Positions 33,001-48,000 of a stretch of 64,000 nucleotides of DNA are shown in pieces (position 1 is the stretch's first letter; each line of letters opens with the position of its first letter). Below the pieces are notes generated by a model. That model made no database searches. It had not been told where the DNA came from and saw only the letters and a list, made by a program, of their open reading frames with translations. The position numbers and the translations under genes are program-made. The stretch covers positions 7,378,523-7,442,522 of the forward strand of contig OY725489.1 of the NCBI GenBank assembly GCA_963281255.1, given 5' to 3'. The DNA is from Aphrocallistes beatrix (lineage: Eukaryota; Porifera; Hexactinellida; Sceptrulophora; Aphrocallistidae).

Positions 33001-36000
33001 TATAGGACCTTGTCGTATTAGATGAACAATTATCCAGAATTGTCGTATTAGATGAACAATTATGCATAATTGTTGAGAAATGAACACATACGCATAATTG
33101 TTGACAATTATGCATAATTGTTGATTTCGCAAATTTTCCTAACATATATATTGTAAACAAAGGTCAAAGAATAATTTATCATATCGATCTGAAAATATAA
33201 TATTCGAAATCTACACCCCTGAAAACCCCATGTCAACCGTTGAAAGCAAGTTTCTAGCATATTTTTGAGATTTGCTTACTTTATGTATCTATTGTAAACA
33301 AAGGTCAACGATTAATTTTTCATTTGGATCCGAAAATATGATATTCGAAATCTACACCCCTGAAAACCCTATGTCAACCGTTGAAAGCAAGTTTCTAGCA
33401 TATTTTTGAGATTTGTTTACTTTATGTATCTAATGTAAACAAAAGTAAACAAATAATTTATCATATTGATCTGAAAATATTATATTCGAAATCTACACCC
33501 CTAAAAACCCCTTGTCAACCGTTGGAAGCTAGTTTCTAGCATAATTTTCAAAATTCGTCAAATCGTGTGAAAATATGTATATAAAGGTGTGAAAATTACA
33601 AATAACCTTTTTAACTGCCATACACTATAATATATAATTGAGACATTCATATAAGTTATTGCTTTGATTAATTACAATTACAGCATACGATATTGTCGTA
33701 TAATGTTTTCTATTGTGAGAGTGAAGCCGTACATAGTATTGTATATAGAAAAGGTGTGAAAATTTGTTTTCCATTTTTTTTGCAGAGGTGTGAAAATTTC
33801 GCTTAGATTTTCGAACTTAATCGTAGATTCATCATTTGACACCTACATGCCAATTTTCGTATCTCTACGACTTGCCAATTCTTCAATCAATTCGGACAAA
33901 CAAACAAAAAAAAAAATCCTAGCATTTTAATATATAAGATTAACGTATGTAATTGATTATTGTTAACGGATATAATTTCGCCTTATTAGTGACTAAATAA
34001 ACGGATACTAATGTGTAAGGAACGGAAGTTGAGGCTTTTTGAGTGGAGTATGTTTGAAAGTATGGTTGAGGGCTTTTGATTGAGAAATAAGTAAGTGCGA
34101 AAGGGGTATCGTGATGAAAATTCCAGGGGAAAAAGTTCCGCTACCCGTTGTCCGGTAACTAATGTTCAGAGGACGAAATGTCCGCGATGAAATGCCCGGG
34201 GCGACGAAAGTTCCGGGCGACGAAGGTTCTGGCGACGAAGTTCCGCGACGAAAGTTCCAGGGACGAAAGTTCCAGCGACGAAAGTTCCGCCATCCTTGGC
34301 AATTGTATATTTGGATGTAGTACATACATTTGCATTATATATAGCTAGTATACTTACCTAATAAAAAATTCCTACGGTCTTGAGCTTCTAAAAGTAATTG
34401 AAATTCTCCCATCTCTGATATCACTATCCATATCCAAAACAGAAGTATATATAATTCAGCAAATAACCTCAATACATTAAGAAAATCAATACGGAAATTG
34501 AAGAAATAGAGAGTTGATACAGAGATGTGTTCAGTAGCTGCTAGATTCAGCGCATAACCTAAAAACAACCAGATTAATGAGTAGATTGGTTACAATCTTT
34601 TGTTTCCGACTAGAATGCATGCATAGCATTACGTATAGTAGCCAAATTCTAAAATGAGTGCCTCCCTATTTTTTAGTGCGCAGACTATGCTACGTAAAGT
34701 GGTCACACATAAAATGAGTCCTCCCTATATTCTATATTTTTAATCTATACGGGATTTTTAGGAACATTATAGATGTGGGAAAAATGAACTTAGGAGAAAA
34801 GGAGTTAAAAGTTTATCAGCAGACGAAGCACTATACGATTTTCGATGCGACACCAAATGACAAATGAGACAGCTTTTAGAGTTCAAACAAGCCGTAGCAC
34901 GGAATCCATGAATGCGCCACTATAATATTTTGAGCACCTAAGTGCATAAGAAAATTTAAACACCTTTACAGTGGCAAATATTTTCGCTGACGTACCAATT
35001 TTTTACAATCTTTATCCATAGCTTACTCAATATAATACCTCACAGTAAATGACCAAGGATGCACAGGCATGGCACCTCCTTTTGAAAACTGGTAGGGCGG
35101 AATATCAAATTGTCGTACCCTACGCGACTACTTATTGATTTTCAGATGCCCAGAAACGCCGTACCTCATTTTTTCAACATTACCTTCCTCCCCATTTGAA
35201 CTGTACGCGATGACATTAAAAAAATGATTATTGGCAGGAAGTTTTTGTGACATTCAAAATAATTCTGAATTCTTTATATTCGCCTTTTTCTATAATCGAC
35301 ATATTTTCTGACGTGTGGCATTCTGAGAAATGAGCAGGGATGAAGTACGGATCGTGCCACACCCTAGGCCAAGGATTTCAGAACTGGAAAAAAAAAGTTG
35401 TACGGATATTCTTTTGCCAAATGTTTACTTGCACTTTATTTTTTCCCCATTTAGCTTATTCACTAGTTTTTTTAATACTTTCTGCCTATTTTTTGACCGG
35501 GATTTAGTTGGGAGTGAGGTGAATAATGATGAGTCGACATTATATACTATATATACTTGTATATATATACACAAACATTAATCAAGTTTTAATAGTCAGG
35601 ATGATTAGTTTGAGCGAGAATTTAATATTTATTTTTACATAATACCGTTAATTTCAAATTGATGAGTTAAATTGGAAGTTATATTTCAGAGAAGAACGTA
35701 AACAAATGAACGCTCTTCTTTAATGCTCTCCTAGTAATTAACGGATCTAAATATAAATTACTACAACTATCAACTTACCCAATGCGAGTAGATATAGAGT
35801 GTGTAGAAAGGTTTTGAAATATAAATAACGATCCCCTCTCTTTTCCATCTCTTTATCAACATACAAACGCATCACACCATGATATGCTAAATCTTCATCT
35901 CCACTTTCTGCTATCAATTGGAATCCGGTAGGATCTTGCCTTTCACTATATTTTTCATTCTCCCTAACAATTTCAGACTTTACTGGTGAGTCCAATAGTT

Positions 36001-39000
36001 TGGTACTGACGTAGACTAAAACATAGTAATTAAATGAGCAACCAATATTCTCAAAAGGTAGCTGGAGTAATTCAAATTTCCAGGGACTTCTTGGAAACAT
36101 GGGTGGCGCCAGGAATTACCCGACAGGGGGACTAAATTAGAGTGTCTTTTCTAAATTTCTTCCAATTCTTTCTCCGACAGATTATAAAATTTTCCCGACG
36201 GGGGTGCTGTAGCCCTACACCCACTGGCACCACCCTTGCTTGGAAAGCGATTATGTTCAGTGAATATTCAAGGATTTAGATAGATAAAATGTGATGATTA
36301 TATAATTCTACAACCGCGTTAAAGCACTAGCGCAGCGCTGGTTACATCCATACTAAGCACTTCATAAATCATATACAATTCACTTATTTCCCATTTAGAT
36401 ATAGATCTTATTGCCGAATAATGACACGGGTTTTCGATCTTTGGACTCTTCATGACGTTATCATAATGACGTTAACATAAAATTATAGAGAAACCATACT
36501 GAATCTTATATATTAAAACGCTAGGATCTTTTTGGTGTTTGTTCGAATTGATTGAAGAATTGGCAAGTCGTAGAGATACGAAAATTGGCAAGTAGGTGTC
36601 AAATGAGTAATTTACGATTAAATCCGAAGTTCAAAGCGAATTTTCACACCTCTGTTAAAAATGTAGAAAACAATTTTTCACACCTTTACTATACAATATA
36701 AAGGCTTCACTCTCACGATATAGATCATTGTACAATACTACAATAGACTACTTCAAAACAATTACTCATATAGGTATCTTAATTAAGGTTTTTAATGTGT
36801 ATAGCACTGTTTCATCGTAACTTGATAACCATCGTAACTTGATAACAACCATGGATGCACAACTTCTATCGTAACTTGATTACCTTTGACAACCAACTTC
36901 CGATTTGAATAAATTCGATGTTATTGGAAATAAGAGGATCAGACGTTTATGAAAATGTATTAAAATTTTATTTGTATGCCTCTTAGGCTAGTTAAACCGA
37001 GCTCAACCTCAACAATATTGTTAGTAGTTCATCTAAAAATTCCAATTCAAGACTTTGTACCCATATTTTTGAATAACAGGCGTTTATGCAGTTTAAATTT
37101 CATAGGAAAATTCCAAATTTCTTGGGAGCTATAGGTTGGTAGAGTTGGCGGTCAGTTAGTTCGGACGTATACCACTCTTACTAGTTACCAGAGTGAGCAT
37201 GCTGTAATATTTCAGTAATATTTCATTCAATTGAAGATGTAGCCTAGTTGGATGTATTATTAATTGATAGAGAATAGACATACGTTTTATGAGACGTGAT
37301 TTGAATCGTATAAATTCACTAGTTTCATTAGGATAACCCATCAAAGTTTTTACTAAAATCCGAAATTTTTAATACTGACTTCTGTCGATTTTTCAACATT
37401 TTTGTCCCGCTTTTGGAGTTGATACTCCATCAATGTATTCTTTATTACCCTATATCTTATTTTAAATAATGAAAACTTAGGGCAGCTAATCGATTTTTTA
37501 AAGTATTTCATTTTTGATTCATCCATCTCATAAAACGTATGTCTATTCTCTATCAATTAATAATACAGCCAACTAGGCTACATCTTCAATCGATTGAAAT
37601 ATTACTGAAATATTACAGCATGCTCACTCTGGTAACTAGCAAGGGGGGTATACGTCCGAACTAGCTGACCGCCAACTCTACCAACCTATAACTCCCAAGA
37701 AATTTGGAATTTTCCTTGAAATTTAAACTGCATAAACGCCTGTTATTCAGAAATATGGGTACAAAGTTTTGAATTGGAATTTTTAGATGAACTACTAACA
37801 ATATTGTTGAGGCTGTGCTCGGTTTAACTAGCCTAAAAGGCATAAATTTAAAATTTCAATACATTTTCATAAACGTCTGATCCTCTTCGTTCCAACAAGG
37901 CTGGATTAGGTTAACCGGTTAATCGGCTAACCCCCGTCAATCTCGGTTAACGGTTAAGGAAATCCTCGATCGGTTAGCCGATCGGCTTTATTTTATAAAT
38001 ATTTACACTAATTTCATTGTTTTTCTTCGGAGATTCATGAATATTATTTCCAAAAATTTGATAATACAGTATAATTCCTATTTTATAATTATATAATATA
38101 TTTCGAGACGACTGAAAATTATAAAATTTTTAATATCAGGTTAAAGATTAGTCCAAAAATCCATATTTTTACTAATTAATATTGCCATCGGTTAACCGGT
38201 TAACCGCCCTGGAGGAAACCAAAATAACTGATCCCTAAAATCGGTTAACCAACCCCAGCCCTGTTTCCAATAACATCGAATTTATTCAAATCGGAAGTTG
38301 GTTGTCAAATTAACACTTCAAGGGTGCTCGGTCGAATCCCGATTCAACTTAACACTCCTATTCAAGTAACTCAGGGTTATCAAGTTACGATAGTAGTTGT
38401 ACATCCATGCAAATTATCAAGCATGATGGTTATCAAGTTACGATGAAACAGCACTTAAAAAGGTCATGTGTCTATTTTACAACTTTATACACATATGCTC
38501 ACACCTTTTGACGAATTTTGAAAAATGTGCCAGAGACTAGTTTCCAAAGGTTAATATATGGTTTTTAGAAGTGTATATTTTGAATATCAAATTTTTGAAT
38601 CAATATTATACGTACATATTGGTCCACTTTAATTTACAATAGTTACATAGAGTAAACAAATTCTAAAAGCAGGCTGGATGAAAGCTTCCAAAGGTTGAAA
38701 TGGGGTTTTGGGGTGTAGATTTCGAATATCATACTTTCGCATGTACAAGTATATGATAAATTGTTTGTTTTCTTTTTTTCAATAGTTACCATAAAGTAAA
38801 CAAATTCCAAAATAAGGTGAAATCATTCACTCAACTGTTAACATGGGGTTTTGTAGGTGTAGATTTCTAATTCCTTTTATCATGGACCTAATTTTCTTCA
38901 GTAATTAATTAGAAAGCGATCCAACCGTTTCTTTGATATCCCTAGGCGCCCTCAGGGCAAATATTCGGATTCGGAGTGTCTGTAAGCCGCACAGCGCGAG

Positions 39001-42000
39001 CAAGTGAAGCTCGCTTGTTTTTGTCTTAAATTCAAATTTATATTTTATCTTTTTAAGATAAGAATATTTCCATCATTAAAAAATATTATTTTCGATTATT
39101 TGATACATCATTATGATGTCAGCATAATATTTAGAGATCAATCAATTCAGACAAACAAACAAACAAAAATCCTAGCGTTTAACATATAAGATATTTCAGT
39201 ATGAAGATTATAAACTTCACATTTAAAAACTCTAAAATTAATATTTCCAGATGTATTATAATATTCGTATTTCGTGTCCTACGAGTCATTTAATGGATTT
39301 GTACTATGAGTGTGTCAGCTCCATTTTTCTTATTTATTGAATAAATTACCTTTATTAGACGTCGGTGATGATCTTATAGAGCAGTCCAACATTGAGTAGA
39401 TTGATTTGTGCATTTGGTTATTTATAATTTTATACCAAGGTAATCGGTAAAAATCGTAAGATCCCTTTAGTTTGCGAATTAGAACAGCCAAAGATGCGTC
39501 CTGATTCTGTTCCACTGCAATGTCTGTTGGAGACTGTGTCATATTATTCTTTAAGTCAGTTACTGCACCCAAAGCTAACAGAACCTGTGTATATTGATTT
39601 TGATTAATACTCTAATTTATTTAATTTCAGTTTGCGAACTAGACAAATCCACAATACCTGTTTATTTCTTTCAAACTTGGTAAATGGTTAAATTGCAATG
39701 CAGACATAAATTACTCCGTTTTTAAGAGTTTTACATCATTACATTTATTACGAGTAGTGGCGGTTCTACGGTGGGACCAGATGGGACTGTCACTGGAAAA
39801 TTGGTCCGGGGGACCAATTTTTCTCGAAAAATTAGTCTTCCGGAAATTTTTCCTGAAAAAAATGGTACCCGGACCAATATTCTCTGAAAATAATGGTCTC
39901 CCGGACCAATTTTCTCTGAAAAAAATGACCCATCCGGACCAATATTCCATGGAAAAATGGTCCATTGCAGGACCAAAGTTTCGTGACAGGGCCATGGCCC
40001 CATCATTTTATGGGTTGACCCTGATGCCAGGTGGGGTCTGCTATTCGCTTGTCATAAAATATTACCCAGCTTTTATTCATTTTTTTCAAATTGGTCTCCA
40101 CTGAATTTCACCTAGTCCTATTGCACTTTTCACTCTAGCCCCGAAAGAGGAAAAAATTGTTTGATTATCTAAACAAGCTCAAAACTGTAATAACCTTCAA
40201 ATGGGAACAATCTTACTAAATTTTAATCTAAAACTAGAATCCAATGATATGACTAGTAGACGATGAAGAAGTTATTCGGAGGGTAGAACTTACTTCTACA
40301 GTTGAAGCATGTCCTCCTTGGATTGCTGACATTAGCGGTGTAGCTAGCTTGTGATCTCTCCAGTCAACTACAGCGCCATGCTTCACTAGAATACTGGCTG
40401 CTATTGAGTTTCCAGAGTATGCAGCATCGAAAAGAGGAGTGCGACTAAGATGGTCATTACAATTGACATCTATATCTTTTGATAGTAGGAGATAGAGGAT
40501 CTAATAAAGTAGAAAAGTAGAATATATAAACATACATACGGTATGGGAATGTAACTTTGTGTCCGAAATTCGGGTGCTTTGTTCTATTGATATTAATCTA
40601 AAGAATGCTATTAAGCATTTCAAAACTGAAATTAGAACTTATATTCTTTTTGTTGGAAAGCCATGAACAAATTTGCATTTTACAATCCACTATGAATAGT
40701 CCAAATATTGAACTATTTACTATATAAAGAAATATGGACTCAACTATAAGAAAAACAATGCCAAAGCAAAAATATTAGCAAACCTCAATCTTTTCCAGAC
40801 AAATAGTTATAATATTGCTAATCTATTAATGCTGCCAATGACATTAAATTAGTGAAAATATACTCATTAACTTCAAGTTCCTATTCTCCACATTCGAATT
40901 AATGACTATACATGCGCCCTTCGCTTGCTTGCGCTGCGCGCGGCTGGCAGACACTATGTTCCGTCGAAGTCGGATCTTGGGCGCTTAGGCTCATATTGAT
41001 TAATTATATTATAAGGTGGATAAATCTCTAAATACGCCTGTCTTAGTGTTATAATCGAAATCAATCGAAAAAACATTCCCACTTTTTTTTGATGAGTAAT
41101 GATGACGTCATACCAGAATGATGAGTAATCATTAAGTACGCTTCGAAAGTACGCTTAAGCACGCTTCGCTTGCTTGTGCTGCGCGGATGGCGGACACTTT
41201 GTGTCCGCCAAAGGCTCCCTTCGGTCGCTTGGCGGCACATTGATTAATTATAAGGAAGATAATACAGTCGACTCCGCTTAATAGGGCCACTGTTTAATCA
41301 GGCCACTTTTGGCAGGACCGGAATAGCTCTCACACATAGAAGCTAATACCAAATATTTTCGGTTAATAAGGTCCCCCGCTTAATCGGGGCAAAATGTCCT
41401 CTGACCGATGTGGCCCTATTAAGCGGAGTCGACTGTATCTCCAAATATGTCTGTCTTACTGTTAAATCGATACCACTCGAAAAATCACTAAATTTATCAA
41501 TTTTCGAAATTTTGATAAATAATGATGACGTCATAACAGAGTGATGTGTCATCATTTTTGGAAAATAGCTGTAGTATATGTGAAGTATATTAATGTACAC
41601 ATTTAATTAAAATTTCAGCCTTCTATCACTTAAAACGGCAGAGTTATGGTAAAAACAGATAATTCTCAGTAAAAGGTGACAATGACGTCATAATTCCATG
41701 ATGAGTAGACATTTTGGTTTGAGCTCAGATCTTAGTGGAGCCATAGCCAAAAGATTCCCAATTACAAAAATCAGCTTTCTGCGCCTCGAAATTTCTCCAA
41801 TCAATTCGTTACAGAGATAGATATCTTATATATTAAAACGCTAGGATTTTTTTGTTTGTGTTTGTTTGAATTGATTGAAAAATTGGCAAGTCGTAGAGGT
41901 ATGAAAAGTGGCATGTAGGTGTCAAATGATATGACTACGATTAAGTTCTAAGATCTAAGCGAAATTTTCACACACCTGCAAAAAAAATGAAAAACAATTT

Positions 42001-45000
42001 TTCACACCTTTTCAATTACAAAATAAATGACTACACTATCACAATAGAAATCATTGTACAAGTACGACACTACAATATATCGTCATTGTTACTAATACCT
42101 CTAAGCCACAACTTATGTTTGATATCTTAAGTGTACTATAGTGCATGGAAATAAAAAAGTTTATGTGCATATTATCATACCTCTATACAGGTAACTCTCG
42201 CCGTTCGCGGGTTTGCCATTCGCGGTTTCGACTATTCGCGGAAAATTTTTTGAGTCTTGTTTTGCTATTCGCGACTCGTTCCCTCGACTATTCGCGGTTT
42301 TCGTTGCTCTCTTCAGTAGTTTATGGGCTAGCATAAGTCCATTCAGCGCACTTGAACATATTAATATGGAATCTGCGCTATATAAATGTCTATTATTATT
42401 ACTTAGGTTTGCTACTAGGTGATCTAACTCATTTATCACTTAATTTATTACTACCATTTTACTTGCGCCAGTGTTGTATGAGTATTACAGCTCAACTATT
42501 GAATCAATAACGTATTTAGCAAACAGTATCTAGCGTCGTTTTTATAATCTAGGAACGTAACCCCACCATTCTCATTGAACTAAGGTCTTGCCGTTCGCGA
42601 TTTTGCCATTCGCGACAATTCTCAGGAACGTAACCCCCGCGAACGGCGAGGGATACCTGTATACATATTTCACATCATTTGACGAATTTTAAAAATATGC
42701 TAGAGACTAGCTTCCAACGGTTGACTTCTAACTTCCAACGGTTGGTTTTCAGGGGTGTAGATTTCGAATATCATATTTTCGGGTAAGTTTGATAATTAAT
42801 TTGTTTACTTTTGTTTACAATAGGTACATAAAGTAACAAATTACAAAAATAGGCTAGAGACTAGCTTCCAACGTTTGAAATGGGTTTTTTAGTGTTGTTG
42901 ATTTCGAATATTATATTTTCGGATCCATATAAGAAATTATTTGTTAACTTTGTTTACAATATTTATTTAATATAAAAACTTTCCAGAATAAGTTAGATTG
43001 AGTAACCCGCATGGATAAAATGCTGAAGTTTTAATAGAATATGTATATTAATATATCTCACATATGATGCAACTATCATAAAAAAATGTCGGTCGACAGA
43101 CCGATAGTGCAGCTCCAGGAAGTGACTCGAAGGAATATGTTATATAAATATCGGATTACATCATGAATTACTAATCTTACGGCATTCTAAGTGTGAAATT
43201 TGGAACCTACATATTAAAATACCCTATATTTGCCATTGAGAGCTAGCTTTTAGCTCAAAATAAGTTTTTTTTAAAAGGTGCGAAAATATGTATATATACA
43301 TATGTTAGAAACTCATAAAATATTCATATTATTACTTTCAAAGTGTTAAAATCGGAATCTACGTATTAAAATATCCTATATTAACCGTTGAAAACTCGCT
43401 TTTAATTCAAAATAAGATTTTTTCGAATGGTGTGAAAATATGTATATATACATATGTCAGATGCCATCATCTACAATGGTGATAACTCGCGATATGTGCT
43501 ATAGGGTAGTAAATGCCGAAAATACTTAATTTTAAAGGAGAGTAATTAAGTTAAAAGCTTATAAAGTGGGTAATTCGAATATGGAGAATTCGAATCTGAA
43601 GTCAAATTAAGTGTATCTCTTACCAATTAAATACCTTGACTCGCTAAATAAATCAGTATTATAACTATTTGTATGGGGAATTATGGGGTGTACGAATACT
43701 TTTGTTCAGGCAGTGTATATATACCGACACGCCCTGCGGACGCCTGGAGTTACTCAATCTGACCTATTTTTGGAATTTGTCAAATTTATATAAATACTGT
43801 AAGGAAAGATTGACGATTAATCATATGGATCCGAAAATATAATATTCGAATTCTACACCCCTAAAAACCCTAGGTCAACCATTGTAAGCAAGTCTCTAGC
43901 ATATTTTTGTAATTTGTTTACTTTATGTTTCCATTGTAAACAAATGTAAACAAATAATTTATCATATCGATCTGAAAATATAATATTCGAATTCTACACC
44001 CCTAAAAACCATATGTCAACCGTTGGAAGTTAGTCTCTAGCATAATTTGCAAAATTCGTCAAATCGTGTGAAAATATGTATATAAATTGTGAAAATATAT
44101 AAATACTTTTTTTGCTGCCATACACTATAATATAATTGAGACATCTATACTATAAATTATTGCTTTGTAGTATTATTAACGATGACGGCCTACAATAGTG
44201 TCGTACAATGATTTCTATTGTTTGAGTGAAGCCGTACATAGTATTGTATACAAAAGGTGTGGAAAATTGTTTTCCATTTTTTTTGCAGAGGTGTGAAAAT
44301 TTCGCTTTGATCTTAGAACTTAATCGTAGTCATATCATTTGACACCTACATGCCAATTTTCATATTTCTATAACCTGCCAATTCTTCAATCAATTCGGAC
44401 AAACAAATAAACAAAAAAATCCTAGCGTTTTAATATATAAGATTCGTATGAAAAACTTTGGGTAGCACGAATGCCTTTTTTCAGGCAGTGTACATTTTGT
44501 ATCTCAAATTCGTTATCTATTCACTCTAATTATTCACCTTTGAGAGAGTCTACTATAATTACTAACTCACAATCTTTGATACTTGACGGTACTTACTCCT
44601 CGTCATTTCCATTACATTGGAACATCAGTTATCCGAACGACTCGGGTAACCAAACTGGTATTTTATAAAATTTGGAAATAATAGTTTTTGAGCCAAGAGA
44701 ATTGAAAGCATTAAAAAACACCAAATTTCTAACCACCCCCGATAAGACACTTTCATCATATACTGTAATGCGAACTCAATAAAATACGTAATCCATAGAA
44801 ATAGGAGCACATCACATTCCTGATCCGTTTATGCACTTTTAAAATAGTGTTAATCAACTACATTACATAAATTAATCTCAGATTAACATAAATGATACTC
44901 ACGAAGTATAAAATTACTTATCTGAACTCCAGTTTTCGAACTTATCCGAATATTTGGTCCCGTCAGTTATCTGAATATTTGGTCCCGTCATGTTCGGATA

Positions 45001-48000
45001 ACTGACGCTCTGCTGTATATATTATGATCATTAGTGACACAAAATGACAAATATTTAATATTTTCCACATGATAAAGAATATTTCAGTTCAAGTTTCAAA
45101 AAAGAGTAATTTGGATGTCTAGTTTACAAATTTGAAATCAAATATAGAGAATTTCTCACACTTTGCTTACATAATCCTTGATGACAATTTGATATTATTT
45201 ATATGGCGATTTTCGTGATGTTCAAATATTTTCATCTCGATGGTGTCTATATTTAAATATATATCGAGTTTTCATAGTAGAGATTAACAAATAACTGATT
45301 CCGAGTCCCATATTTTCAAAATCTAGACTATAGATAACGTATTTTACATTAATAAGTGCAGGAAAGCTACAAGTAAGATCACTTTTAATTTGACGATTTG
45401 ATCGCAATTATTATCGGAATTGAACTAATGAAGTATCTATTTAACCTCTTCTGATGCCGATTGTGCTGCAATATGTAGAGGAGTCTGTCCTTTCCTGTTG
45501 ACTGAATTAAAGTCTGCCTTGTTATCTAGTAAGATCCCAGCACAAGATGCATAACCCTCTAAGCAGGCTACGTGCAATGGTGTATTGCCAGGTCCATTTT
45601 TGGCTTCAATTAGAGATGTATCTCTTTCTATGATCATTGATATCATGTGAGGACTGCCGCCTGTACATAAATAGTATAAAACATATAAAATAAATTATTT
45701 GTTCGTTATCCATCTTTTTATGAAAAAGGGCGGAGAGGCGGCGTTTATTTTTAATAATCTAGTTAATTACAATTAAGGTCACTTATCATAAACCCTCTTA
45801 AACGGAGGCTATTAAATGTTGTATCAGTCTGAGTTGACTAATTCATGAATTATCAATGAATTACTCAAAATTTGAAACTAAAATAATGAAAATAATATTT
45901 GATATTTCGCTTAGGGACTGAGCAATGTTAGAGGTATATAACATGTGCAACCTTTTAACCACTTTTGGGCATAGAATCTGCACTAATGTTTGAGATTTTG
46001 AATAATTCATTAATTGAATAATTCATAATTCTTCATCATATTTCAATGAATTAGTCAACTTAGGTATCAGTTCAAAAATGACAACTAACTTACTCAGAGC
46101 ACAGCAGTGAAGGAATGTGTCAAAACGTGTTAAATTTGGACGTGTGGATTCAAAAATACGCCCTCCAAGAGAATAGTCCCAAAATAGTGCTTTCAAATGA
46201 ATACCTACACAATTAATCATGAATTCTCCAAGAACGACTTGATTCTTGAAACACAATTGTCCAAATCCTAGATGCAGACAGAAAAAGTAATGGTGAAAAA
46301 ACTCCAATTGTATCGATCTAGCCATAACAAAGAAGATTAAATCCCATCTCTCGTTGTTCTGACACTGAAGAATCAGATAAGTGTTTATGTTTTTACCTAA
46401 AGAAAAGGAATTTAGTTATACAGCGATCATGGGCATCAACGCGCTTATGGGTGAATTTTATCTATGATGTAATTATAAATATTCAAAGAGATTCCAAAAT
46501 TTAATATATGGACCTCTAAATACGTCAAAAACGCTGAAGACATAGGTCCCAAGTTTAGTGTGCCGAATCAATATTTAGTAAACAAGCGCGCTTCGCTTGC
46601 TTGCACTGCGCAGCTTTCGAACACTAAGTGTCCGCAGAGTCACCCTGCGGGCACCTGGAATTACTCAATCTAACTTATGCCAATTTTCACATCTCTATTA
46701 CTTCCCAATTCTTCGATCAATTCGGATAAACACAAAATAAAAATCCTAACATTTTAATATATAAGATAGTTTGAGCTGATTATAAATAAACATATCAGCT
46801 TAAGACTATCAAATTTATGTATTTGAGAGAAATTAATATTTCAGTTCGAATGCGAGTCAGTGGATTCTGGCCTTCAAATGCGGGTCTGACCAGTTTGAGG
46901 CGGGTTACTTGGACCTAACATAGACTACTTTAAGTAAGGACTGTAGGCTTCAAACTCGGGTCCTGGAACTTGGGTCCATTGTGATTATTTATATCTCGTA
47001 CCGTTCAAGTTAGACATAGAATATGCACCATTGTTAATAAGAAGTCATATTTTGGAGTCCTGTTATGCAATATTTGTTCCGGTCGCAAATATTGTTGCAC
47101 CCGGAACAAATTTTATATATTAAAACGCTAGGATTGTTTTCTTGTGTGTTTGTCCGAATTGATTGAAGAAGTAAGACGTAGGGATATTAAAATTGGCATG
47201 TAGGTTTCAAATGATGTAATTACAATTAAGTTCTAAGATCTAAACAAAATTTTCACATCTCTCCAAAGAAATGGAAAACAAATTTTCACACCTTTTCTAT
47301 ACATTACATATGAGTTCACTCTCACACTAGAAATAATTGTACGACACTACAATAGATTGTCATCGTTTAAATACATCAAAGCCACAGCTTATGTTAGATA
47401 TCTTAATTTGATTATAGTGTATAGCAATAAAAAGGGTTATGTACATATTTTCACACCTTTATATACATATTTTCACACCATTTGACAAATTTTGAAAAAT
47501 ATGCTAGAGACTAGCTTCCAACGCTTGGCATGGAGGTTTTAGGGGTGTAGAGTTCGAATATTATATTTTCGGATCTATATGAGAAATCTTTCATTAACTT
47601 TTGTTTACAATATTTATATAAAGTAGATAAATTCCCAAAATAGGCTAGATTGAGTAATTCCAGGCACCCGTAGGGAAACTCTGCGGACACTTTGTGTCCG
47701 CAAGCCGCACAGCGCAAGCAAGCGAAGCGCGCTTGTTTGTTATAAAATTAGTCGATTTACAATTTTATAAATTATATGACTGTGAATATATTATGACTGT
47801 GAATTTTTATATGACATTATTACAATAACTATCATAAATTATGACTGTGAATTTTTATATGATATTATTACAATAACGATCACATCTTTGTTCCAGGCAA
47901 GGCTGGATTCGGTTAACCGGTTAACCGGCTAACCGCCGTCAATCACGGTTAACGGTTAAGAAAATCTTGGATCGGTTAGCCGATCTGCTTTATTTTCTAA

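Larger units (their letters stand above)
32231..34296. mobile_element. TIR element with GACGAAAGTTCC minisatellite arms
   Basis: Left arm 32231-32303 (GGAACTTTCGTCGC units) and right arm about 34120-34296 (the same units inverted, about ten). A 9-bp direct repeat TGGCAATTG flanks it at 32222-32230 and 34297-34305. A 9-bp duplication fits MULE-like elements. A HelA copy fills its interior. Confidence 0.8.
36504..39017 (+). mobile_element. HelA enlarged by nested palindrome and hAT
   Basis: Starts A|TCTTATATATTAAAACGC and ends GAAGCTCGCTTG|T at 39017. It is interrupted at 36807-38451. Two to three diverged internal units lie at 38490-38900. Confidence 0.75.

Noticed and set aside
39711-40104. 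Frames with repeated FSxKIGPG or ENWSGxP
   Set aside because: Minisatellite translation on both strands.
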